The position numbers and the translations under genes were made by a program. From GH45 sp046704385 (GTDB taxonomy: Bacteria > Bacteroidota > Bacteroidia > Bacteroidales > SZUA-534): a stretch of 29,924 bases of DNA. The number at the start of each line of letters is the position of its first letter. Within the stretch, counting starts at the first letter, position 1. Below, in pieces: positions 17,483 to 24,421 of this stretch. The notes beneath the pieces were generated by a model. The model made no database searches. It was not told the origin of the DNA and was given only the letters and a program-made list of their open reading frames with translations. Location: assembly GCA_046704385.1 (NCBI GenBank), contig JBJKSB010000097.1, positions 1 through 29,924 on the forward strand, read 5' to 3'.

Positions 17483-17570
17483 TGTATAACATTTTTTTGC
17501 ATCTAATAAAATTTCATGATTTATCAAAAGGTTAATTTAACGTAAAATTACGATAAATGTATAACATTTT
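17483..17570. repeat. 13-base direct repeat in the sdhC upstream gap
   Basis: TGTATAACATTTT occurs at 17483-17495 and again, identically, at 17558-17570, 75 bases apart. Its TGT-ATA-ACA core has dyad symmetry. The copies lie between the divergent sdhC and the hypothetical gene at 17665 and could be binding sites for a regulator. Confidence 0.5.
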
Positions 17571-17664
17571 GTAGTCCAATTAATTTTGTTGTGCGAATGA
17601 CTTGCTTTTTTAATTTTCATGTGCTATATTCGTACTTTATAAACAATTTATCAACAGTTTTGCC

Positions 17665-18390
17665 ATGCCTTATAGAAGATTACCGAATACGGATAGCTCA
17701 AGGCTAAGAGCCATGCAAAAAGCCATACAAAAAAGCGAAGGCATTCCTCCGTTTAAGTTATCATTTAAAGTTTCAACCCTGCAGGAGTTGAAATTTTTTT
17801 ATCCTGAATTCCGACAGGCGGTTAATTATCAAAAAGAAACGCTTGACAGGCAAACTGAAAAAAACACAGCTCATCAGGAAAGTTTAAAAAAAGCAAGGCT
17901 TTATATTTCGCATTTCATCCAGGTATTAAATTTTGCCATAATCAGAGGCGAATTAAAATCAGAAACCCGGAATTTATTTGGCTTAGACTCTGATGAGAAA
18001 AAATTACCCCAGCTCAATACAGAAAAAGATGTAATTGAATGGGGCGAAAAATTAATCCAGGGCGAAGAACAGCGCCTCAACAAAGGCCAGGCTCCAATAA
18101 CAAATCCCACAATAGCCAGAGTAAAAGTTCATTACGAAGATTACATGCGCGCTCATAAAAGTCAAAAACATTTGCAGGAAACGCATACCAAAGCGCAGCA
18201 AAAAATTGCCGTGTTACGTGAAAAAGCTGACGATATAATCTTAAAAGTGTGGAATGAGGTTGAGGACCATTATTCAAACTTATCGGCAGAAGAAAAACGG
18301 GAAATGGCAGAGCAAATGGGTGTTGTTTATGTATATCGCAAAAATGAAAAACTAAGCTTTACTAACTTAAGATTAGATAAAGTGATTTAA
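17665..18390 (+). CDS. Conserved-looking helical hypothetical protein
   Basis: A 241-residue protein without signal peptide or membrane segment, so probably cytoplasmic. I recognise no named domain. It starts with a basic MPYRRLPNTDSSRLRAMQKA segment, is almost wholly helical, and has charged coiled-coil-like stretches at about 50-80 (QKETLDRQTEKNTAHQESL) and 165-200 (HLQETHTKAQQKIAVLREK). It closes with EEKREMAEQMGVVYVYRKN and a short strand-like tail. Composition and codon use are like the neighbours, arguing for a real resident gene. It is divergent from sdhC and convergent with the receiver gene. A TAATTTTG -7-like element lies at 17581-17588. Function unknown; a structural or nucleic-acid-associated role would suit the basic N-terminus, but that is a guess. 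Confidence 0.78.
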   Translation: MPYRRLPNTDSSRLRAMQKAIQKSEGIPPFKLSFKVSTLQELKFFYPEFRQAVNYQKETLDRQTEKNTAHQESLKKARLYISHFIQVLNFAIIRGELKSETRNLFGLDSDEKKLPQLNTEKDVIEWGEKLIQGEEQRLNKGQAPITNPTIARVKVHYEDYMRAHKSQKHLQETHTKAQQKIAVLREKADDIILKVWNEVEDHYSNLSAEEKREMAEQMGVVYVYRKNEKLSFTNLRLDKVI

Positions 18391-18407
18391 AAAAACACTT
18401 GCTGAAT

Positions 18408-18449
18408 TGCGAATATTATACCTAGACGTTATAAAATAACGCATTCGCA
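18408..18449. terminator. Nested hairpins between convergent genes
   Basis: Outer arms TGCGAAT (18408-18414) and ATTCGCA (18443-18449) enclose an inner perfect hairpin CGTTAT/ATAACG (18427-18432 and 18436-18441, loop AAA). The element fills the gap between convergent stops at 18390 and 18450. Short A/T runs flank it, so a two-way terminator is plausible. Confidence 0.5.
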
Positions 18450-18845
18450 TTAAACTTTTGAAACTGTTCCTTTTAAATATTTTTCAAGCAACACAAGTAA
18501 CTTGTTGATATTTATGGGTTTACTTACAAAGTCATTAAAATGTGCATTCTCAACTTTTTCTTTTTCAATCTGGTTTTGATAAAAAGTTTGGGCAATTATG
18601 GGTATTTCTGGTCTGATTTCACGGATATGCAAGGTGGTTTCAAAACCATCCATTCCCGGCATATATATATCCATTAAAACCAAGTCGATGTCTTCACGTT
18701 CCTGAATTATATTTAAAGCTTCCTTCCCGTTTTCAGCTCTTACTAAATTAACCTCAGTGGGACGTAAAATTTTTTCAATAAATAGATAATTAGCCTGTTC
18801 GTCTTCAGCTATCAAAATTGTTTTTGATTTCCACTCGAAATTCAT
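18450..18845 (-). CDS. Stand-alone response-regulator receiver domain
   Basis: A 131-residue CheY-like cytoplasmic phosphoacceptor with no output domain. Key residues are in place: acidic pair E14/D15, phosphorylation site D59 (LVLMDIYMPGMDG), T87 (IIAQT) and K109 (FVSKPI). The N-terminus MNFEWKSKTILIAEDEQANYLFIEK resembles single-domain receivers and the receivers of hybrid histidine kinases in Bacteroidota. No kinase gene is adjacent. It reads away from the TPR-phosphatase gene at 19101, with a 255-base gap between them; a functional link with that SpoIIE-type protein is possible but unproven. Confidence 0.93.
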   Translation of the reverse strand: MNFEWKSKTILIAEDEQANYLFIEKILRPTEVNLVRAENGKEALNIIQEREDIDLVLMDIYMPGMDGFETTLHIREIRPEIPIIAQTFYQNQIEKEKVENAHFNDFVSKPININKLLVLLEKYLKGTVSKV

Positions 18846-19045
18846 ATTGGACAGATTTTGTGTAAAGCAAATTTCGTAAAAAAATTATGTTCTATACAAA
18901 TTTTACGTCATAAAGATTTAAAGTTGTCTAAATATTTGTAAACCATTGATTTTTATTGACAAGTACCTGTTTATTGCACTTAAGGGTCACAAAGCTTATG
19001 TTCTTATAATTGGCGATTTTAGATAGGCTTCCATAAAAAATTACT

Positions 19046-19053
19046 TATTTTTG
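19046..19053 (+). promoter_or_regulatory. Candidate -7 element for the TPR-SpoIIE gene
   Basis: TATTTTTG matches TAnnTTTG exactly, 47 bases before the ATG at 19101. There is no convincing -33 TTG at the normal spacing. Confidence 0.4.
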
Positions 19054-19100
19054 TTATACACCACTCTTTAATTTTATCATTATTTAAAAAGAGTTTTACC

Positions 19101-21209
19101 ATGAAAATACTTAGGCGTAAACTATCCTTGTTTTTAATTTGTCTTACATGGGCCGGATTTGCCCTGGCTGCCACAGATTCAACTATTTTTGATATTATAA
19201 AACAAGTAAACACCCCGGAAGCTAAAGCAGCTTATTTAACAAATTACATCGACACCTGCGGAACCACAAAAATTATTGATAATGAATCAATTATTCTGCT
19301 GGCCGACTCTATCATCCAAAAAAACCAATTAGATAAATATTTCGGGATAATATCCTATCAGAAAGGCGATCTGCATTTTCAAAAAGGGGATTATAAAAAA
19401 TCAATTATTGAATTGATAAAAGCAGAAGCTGAATTTTCAGAGAAAAAGCAAGCGAAAAAACTAGCCAAAACTTATAATAAATTAGGCGTGGTTTACATCT
19501 CGCAGGCTGATTTTCCTTTAGCACTCGATTATTTTATTAAAAGCCTGAACATAAAAGACAGTATCGGTGATACCAAAGGCATTTCAAACACCTACAGCAA
19601 TATGGGCAATGCATTATTTGAAATGGACGATACCGACAGGGCACTGGAATATTATTTAAAAAGCCTGGCAATTGATAAAGCAGACAGCAATGAAGTGGGA
19701 ATGGCAAAAACACTCATGAATGTAGGAGTAGTATATAAAGAACAATTTAAATATAATAAGGCTGTTGAATGCTTCGAAAAAAGTTTAAACATGCACCTTG
19801 CCCATCATAATATGCAGGAGGTTGCCAATTGCTATTCAAACCTGGCCCTGGTTTACCTTGAAACCGGCGACGATCAGAAAACCCTGTCATACTATAACAA
19901 GGCTCTTAAATTATTTGAACAGTTAGGGATAAAAAAAGGAATTTCGTCGGTATTATCAGATATCGGTTTTTTCTATAATCTTAAAGGGGATGATACCCGG
20001 GCCCTGGACTATCTGAAAAAAGCAATCCGACTTGCCCAGGAAATTAACTCCGTTCAGGACATTGAACGAATAAGCCAGGCCATAAGTGCTTCATATCAAA
20101 ACCTGGGGAATTATAAAGAAGCGTTTAATTATTTTGTGCTGTACAAATCGATGTACGATAAACTCAACAATGACGAAAACACCCGGCTTTTCACCAAAAT
20201 GGAAATGAATTATCAGTTTGAACAGACCAAAAAAGAAATTGAATTTGAACAACAGCAAAAGGAATTAAAACACCTGGCTGAAATTAAACGACAACAACTG
20301 ATATTGAAATTTATTATTATTGGCGCGTTGGCTCTGCTTGTTTTTGCCATTTATTTTTACAGAAATTACAAGCAGAAAAAACGCGATAACGAGCTACTTA
20401 AAAAGCAGAAAAAAGCAATTGAAGAGCAGCGTGATAAAATAAACAAACAGAAAAAGGATATTACCGATAGCATTTTATATGCCAAACGAATCCAAACAGC
20501 GTTGCTCCCTCCCAATACCCTGTTGGATAACTTACTATCTGATTATTTTGTGTTGTACAAACCCCGGGATATTGTCAGCGGCGATTATTACTGGGTTTCG
20601 AACAAAAATGAAAAAACCGTTATTGTGGCAGCCGATTGCACCGGTCATGGCGTTCCGGGAGCTTTTATGAGTATGCTGGGTATGGCTTTCCTGAATGAAA
20701 TCATTCAACAGGAAAATGATATTTTAAGTGATGCACTATTAAATAAATTGCGAGAAAATGTAATTGTTTCGTTACGACAAACCGGTAAAATTGGTGAAAC
20801 CAAAGATGGAATGGACCTTGCCATGACCATTGTCGACCGTAAAAATCAACGGCTTCAGTTCTCCGGAGCTAACAACCCGTTGGTACTCATCCGCAACGGT
20901 GAAATTCTGCAATACAAAGGAGACAAAATGCCAATAGGTATTTCCGATAAAGCAAATTCATCGTTTACCTCACATGTAATCGATTTTAAACCCGGCGATA
21001 CATTTTACATGTACTCTGATGGTTATGTGGACCAGTTTGGTGGACCCGATAACCGAAAATTTATGTCAAAATCATTCCGCGAAATGCTTTTGAATATCCA
21101 GGATAAAACCATGAAAGATCAGGAAACTTATTTAAATGAAACAATTGATAACTGGCGGGGCTCTACAGAACAGATAGACGATATTCTGGTTATGGGCATA
21201 AAATTATAA
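19101..21209 (+). CDS. Exported-TPR, single-TM SpoIIE-type (PP2C) serine phosphatase
   Basis: A 702-residue sensor-like phosphatase. Order: signal peptide (1 to about 24, FALA before ATDS); five to six tetratricopeptide repeats (about 65-350, for example AKTYNKLGVVYISQADFPLA); a coiled coil; one transmembrane helix (about 400-420, LKFIIIGALALLVFAIYFY); a basic linker; and a SpoIIE/PP2C domain (about 450-702). Metal-binding aspartates are D495 (SGDYYW) and D512 (DCTGHGVPGAF); GDTFYMYSDGYVDQFG and the terminal QIDDILVMGIKL are also present, so the domain should be active. Topology predicts TPRs in the periplasm and phosphatase in the cytoplasm. Such proteins reverse kinase action, often on anti-sigma antagonists; no such partner is in the window. 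Caspase gene follows 88 bases downstream with its own promoter-like element. Confidence 0.92.
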   Translation: MKILRRKLSLFLICLTWAGFALAATDSTIFDIIKQVNTPEAKAAYLTNYIDTCGTTKIIDNESIILLADSIIQKNQLDKYFGIISYQKGDLHFQKGDYKKSIIELIKAEAEFSEKKQAKKLAKTYNKLGVVYISQADFPLALDYFIKSLNIKDSIGDTKGISNTYSNMGNALFEMDDTDRALEYYLKSLAIDKADSNEVGMAKTLMNVGVVYKEQFKYNKAVECFEKSLNMHLAHHNMQEVANCYSNLALVYLETGDDQKTLSYYNKALKLFEQLGIKKGISSVLSDIGFFYNLKGDDTRALDYLKKAIRLAQEINSVQDIERISQAISASYQNLGNYKEAFNYFVLYKSMYDKLNNDENTRLFTKMEMNYQFEQTKKEIEFEQQQKELKHLAEIKRQQLILKFIIIGALALLVFAIYFYRNYKQKKRDNELLKKQKKAIEEQRDKINKQKKDITDSILYAKRIQTALLPPNTLLDNLLSDYFVLYKPRDIVSGDYYWVSNKNEKTVIVAADCTGHGVPGAFMSMLGMAFLNEIIQQENDILSDALLNKLRENVIVSLRQTGKIGETKDGMDLAMTIVDRKNQRLQFSGANNPLVLIRNGEILQYKGDKMPIGISDKANSSFTSHVIDFKPGDTFYMYSDGYVDQFGGPDNRKFMSKSFREMLLNIQDKTMKDQETYLNETIDNWRGSTEQIDDILVMGIKL

Positions 21210-21246
21210 AACAGAGCCGGTTTTTTCAAATAAAACAAAAAGTAAA

Positions 21247-21254
21247 TAACTTTG
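21247..21254 (+). promoter_or_regulatory. Candidate -7 element for the caspase gene
   Basis: TAACTTTG matches TAnnTTTG exactly and lies 43 bases before the ATG at 21298. The -33 zone is T-rich (from 21221) but lacks a perfect TTG. It suggests the caspase pair is transcribed separately from the phosphatase gene. Confidence 0.45.
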
Positions 21255-21270
21255 ACTACCACAACTAATT

Positions 21271-21291
21271 TTAACTTAGCTAGAAAGTTAA
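21271..21291 (+). promoter_or_regulatory. Hairpin or operator just before the caspase start codon
   Basis: Perfect 7-bp arms TTAACTT (21271-21277) and AAGTTAA (21285-21291) with a 7-base loop end 6 bases before the caspase ATG. In RNA it would fold over the ribosome landing site; in DNA it could be a repressor site downstream of the promoter. Confidence 0.45.
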
Positions 21292-21297
21292 TTCTTT

Positions 21298-23553
21298 ATG
21301 AAAAAGTACTTAATAGTCAGCACATTGATTTTCTGTTTCGGAATTGCGTTTAGCCAGACGCTAAACGATAAATGGCTGGAGCAGATAAACCAAGGAAAAG
21401 AAGAATATGCTGTAAATAATTACGCTGAAGCCATAAATTATTTCGTAAAGGCATCACAGCTGGTACCTACCGATACTACTGCATATGTTTACATTCTGGA
21501 TTGTGCTTATAAAACCCAGGACGATCCGTTGTTTTTTAAAAGTTTTGACAAGCTTTTGGTGTTAAACCATGAATCGGCAAGGGCTTATAACCAGGCCATT
21601 CATCTGGCCACTGAGGTGGAGAAAGATTATCAGAAAGCTGTTATGTATGTAGAAACGGCCCGTCAGAAATATCCTAATGACAAGGACATCATGATGGCAG
21701 ACATTATGATCTATTATCAATATGGAGATTATGATGCGGCACTCAAAAAATTATCAGCCTATTTGGAGCATTTCCCAACGGATAAAAAGGCCATTGAAAT
21801 GCAGTATGAAATTTATTATAACGTAAAGAAAAATATTGATTCAGCAATTGTTGTATTAGATAAAGCACAACAACTTTTCCCCGATGACCAGGATTTTGTG
21901 AAAAAGGAAGTGAATATTTATCTCGAAACCAACCAAATGGATGCGGCTGAAGAGAAATTTCAGAAATTAATTGATCTTAATCCTTATGAAGCCAAGCATT
22001 ATTATAACCTCTCATTAATTCTGTACAACAAGGGCGAATACCAGAAATCGATAGAATTAGCCTCGAAGGCCATTGAACTTAATCCTAATTTTCTTGATGC
22101 TATTTATAATGTCGGGACTTATTATTATCACCGGGCGTTACAATACAATGAAAACCTGTTAAAAATGACCCCTTACCAATATACCTACCAAGAACAAGGG
22201 CGAAACATTGAACTTACTGCCAAATCGCTTTTTGAGGCTGCCAAACCTTACTTTCAAAGAGCGATTGAATTGAATACAGAGGAACTCGGAGCTTATCAAA
22301 ATATGAACACCATTAATGTTTTACTGCAAAACATTGAAAAAAACCAGAAATTGACGGATCCCTATTTTACCGATCTTGAAAATGAAGAAAAACATAATGT
22401 GTATCCCGATTATGAAATGACAGGGTTTGAGTTGCAATATCCTAATGGTGGTTCATCATTAAAAAAAGGAGAAACAGCAGAACTTGCAGTTACAATGAAA
22501 AATTCGGGCCAATCGCCTATTGAGAATTTAGAAATAAGGTTGATGGAACCGTTTGTGAATCCAATGCTTTCATATGCAAACCGGACAACCATTCCCATAT
22601 TAAATCCCGGTAAGGATACCACTATTTCCATACCTATAAAATATTTGATGAATAATGCCAGCACCGTCGGCATGGAACGAACCGAAGGGTCAGACAACAT
22701 CATCCGGTTTTTTGCTACAGGTACCAATGGTAAATATACCGATTTGCAGCAGGTAAATATCGCCACCGGCGTTGGTGCTGCCGTTGCTGAAGTATCGGGT
22801 TCAAATTTTTCAGAAACTGTTGATATCGATTTTACTCCTCAGGCCAGGGCTAAAAACTTTCTCCTGGTTATTGGAATCGACAATTATCAAAGTTGGCCAA
22901 AGCTGAACAGTGCCGTGGAAGATGCCAAAAAAATTAAAGATGTACTGGTAAATCATTATCAGGTTAATAAAGAAAATGTGTTTGAGCTTTACAACAGCGA
23001 TGCAACCAAAGCCAACATAATTAATGCCCTGATTAAAATAAAGGGAGAGCTCACGGAAAATGATGACGTTATTATCTATTATGCGGGTCACGGCGATTAT
23101 AATACAAAAACCGATGAAGGAGCATGGATTCCGGTGGATGCCCATCTTGATTCAACCCAGGAATATCTTGATAACACGACACTAATCAGCTTTTTAAATT
23201 CTATAAATTCAAAACATACCTTTTTAATTGCCGATGCCTGCTTTTCAGGATCGTTATTTGTTTCAAGCGACGATATGACTTACAAACCCAATAATGATAA
23301 AATTAAATCGCGCTGGGGTTTTACATCAGGTAATATTGAATATGTTGCTGATGGCACACAGGGCGAAAGCAGTCCGTTTGCAAAATACCTGGTTGAAGCG
23401 TTACAGGAAAACCAACGTGATTATATAGCCGTTACTGAACTAATTTCGTATGTTAAGTTCAAAGTAAGAAACAATGCACTGCAAACCCCTATCGGAAGGC
23501 CTTTGAAAATAAAAGGTAACGAAGGCGGGGAATTTTTACTGTATACCCGGTAA
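21298..23553 (+). CDS. Exported TPR-caspase (peptidase C14-like) protein
   Basis: A 751-residue protein with a signal peptide (1 to about 19, GIAFS before Gln). Residues about 30-345 are tetratricopeptide repeats (clear example about 232-265, HYYNLSLILYNKGEYQKSIEL). Residues about 370-490 form an Ig/CARDB-like beta domain (ELAVTMKNSGQSPIENLEIRLMEP). The C-terminal 230 residues are a caspase-fold cysteine peptidase: FLLVIGIDNYQSW at the start, catalytic H598 in YYAGHGD and C648 in DACFSGS. Both catalytic residues are intact. Bacterial members of this clan often cut after Arg or Lys; specificity here is not known. Export implies action in the periplasm or at the surface, unlike cytoplasmic defence caspases. 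The next gene follows by 40 bases and is likely a partner or substrate. Confidence 0.92.
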   Translation: MKKYLIVSTLIFCFGIAFSQTLNDKWLEQINQGKEEYAVNNYAEAINYFVKASQLVPTDTTAYVYILDCAYKTQDDPLFFKSFDKLLVLNHESARAYNQAIHLATEVEKDYQKAVMYVETARQKYPNDKDIMMADIMIYYQYGDYDAALKKLSAYLEHFPTDKKAIEMQYEIYYNVKKNIDSAIVVLDKAQQLFPDDQDFVKKEVNIYLETNQMDAAEEKFQKLIDLNPYEAKHYYNLSLILYNKGEYQKSIELASKAIELNPNFLDAIYNVGTYYYHRALQYNENLLKMTPYQYTYQEQGRNIELTAKSLFEAAKPYFQRAIELNTEELGAYQNMNTINVLLQNIEKNQKLTDPYFTDLENEEKHNVYPDYEMTGFELQYPNGGSSLKKGETAELAVTMKNSGQSPIENLEIRLMEPFVNPMLSYANRTTIPILNPGKDTTISIPIKYLMNNASTVGMERTEGSDNIIRFFATGTNGKYTDLQQVNIATGVGAAVAEVSGSNFSETVDIDFTPQARAKNFLLVIGIDNYQSWPKLNSAVEDAKKIKDVLVNHYQVNKENVFELYNSDATKANIINALIKIKGELTENDDVIIYYAGHGDYNTKTDEGAWIPVDAHLDSTQEYLDNTTLISFLNSINSKHTFLIADACFSGSLFVSSDDMTYKPNNDKIKSRWGFTSGNIEYVADGTQGESSPFAKYLVEALQENQRDYIAVTELISYVKFKVRNNALQTPIGRPLKIKGNEGGEFLLYTR

Positions 23554-23593
23554 TTTTGGGATTAAGAGAATTGAATCAAGAAAATCTAAAAAA

Positions 23594-24421
23594 ATGAAAA
23601 ATATTCTGATTTTAATATTCGTGACATTTCACCTGGCAGTTATTGCTCAAACAGGCGAATCGGTTTATAATGTTATCCAGATAAATGGAAATATTTTTAA
23701 TGTTACCCAAAGCACAAATCTTGTCCAGGGTAATGCTTTTGAAGGGCAGGACAAACTTAATTTCAAGAAAAACTCCTATGCCTATGTAGTTTCCGACATG
23801 CACAAAAAATACATGCTTCGCACGCCATCCATCGAATCGCAGGATGCCGATATTTTTAGCAATGCACAGCTGGCCCTCAGCCCAATAAGGAGCAGAGGAC
23901 AGCTTAGTACACGAGGCGCTGTAAGTACCACCGGTGTTAAAGATTTTAAAACTTACCTTGGCATTGATAATTTTAATGTGATTGGCCCATTGCTTGAAAT
24001 CCCGATGGATTCAAACCGCTATCCCTTAAACGATAAGCAGTTTATTGTTTTTTATTATGAAATTAACAACCACAAAGTTTCAAAAAAAGTGGGCTTTAAT
24101 AACCAGGTGTTGCGTATTGAGGAAGACAAGCTAAAAGCCAGTAAAGGTGAAGTTTTAACACAGGACACCATTAAAGATTTAAGCGTATATCAATATAATC
24201 CTTCCACTGGCGAGTCGAACCTGATAACAGAAATTAACCTTTGTTTTATTGATCCTTTTAAATTAAAAAGTGAAATGGAGACGTTGATTCCAGTGCTACA
24301 AAAACAAAATATGTCTAAACCCGATATTATTGAATATCTTAAACAATATGTTATTGACATTTACGGTAACCTGGATGAAAACCAGCTGAATGCTTTTGTG
24401 AGTACTATAGATGTTCCTTAA
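23594..24421 (+). CDS. Exported beta-rich protein paired with the caspase
   Basis: A 275-residue protein with a signal peptide (1-18, LAVIA before Gln). No named family recognised. Residues about 24-78 look like a small beta barrel (VIQINGNIFNVTQ ... LVQGNAFEGQDKLNFKKNSYAYVVSD). A basic, Ser/Thr-rich probable linker follows (about 95-115, with R99, R101 and R107), then a mixed domain (116-230) and a helical C-terminus (DPFKLKSEMETLIPVLQKQ and onward). It lies 40 bases after the caspase gene and is almost certainly co-transcribed. Possible roles are substrate, inhibitor or adaptor of the caspase; all are inferred from context. Its TAA overlaps the stop codon of the convergent gene by three bases' worth of shared sequence. 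Confidence 0.8.
   Translation: MKNILILIFVTFHLAVIAQTGESVYNVIQINGNIFNVTQSTNLVQGNAFEGQDKLNFKKNSYAYVVSDMHKKYMLRTPSIESQDADIFSNAQLALSPIRSRGQLSTRGAVSTTGVKDFKTYLGIDNFNVIGPLLEIPMDSNRYPLNDKQFIVFYYEINNHKVSKKVGFNNQVLRIEEDKLKASKGEVLTQDTIKDLSVYQYNPSTGESNLITEINLCFIDPFKLKSEMETLIPVLQKQNMSKPDIIEYLKQYVIDIYGNLDENQLNAFVSTIDVP

Noticed and set aside
22410..23145. Two minus-strand frames of over 110 codons opposite the caspase gene
   Set aside because: Both lie fully inside the caspase coding sequence, which has intact motifs across the same region; their proteins look like antisense readings.
21298..24421. Caspase pair as a phage-defence effector
   Set aside because: Both proteins carry export signals and no defence sensor, toxin or phage gene is nearby, so a cytoplasmic abortive-infection role is not supported.
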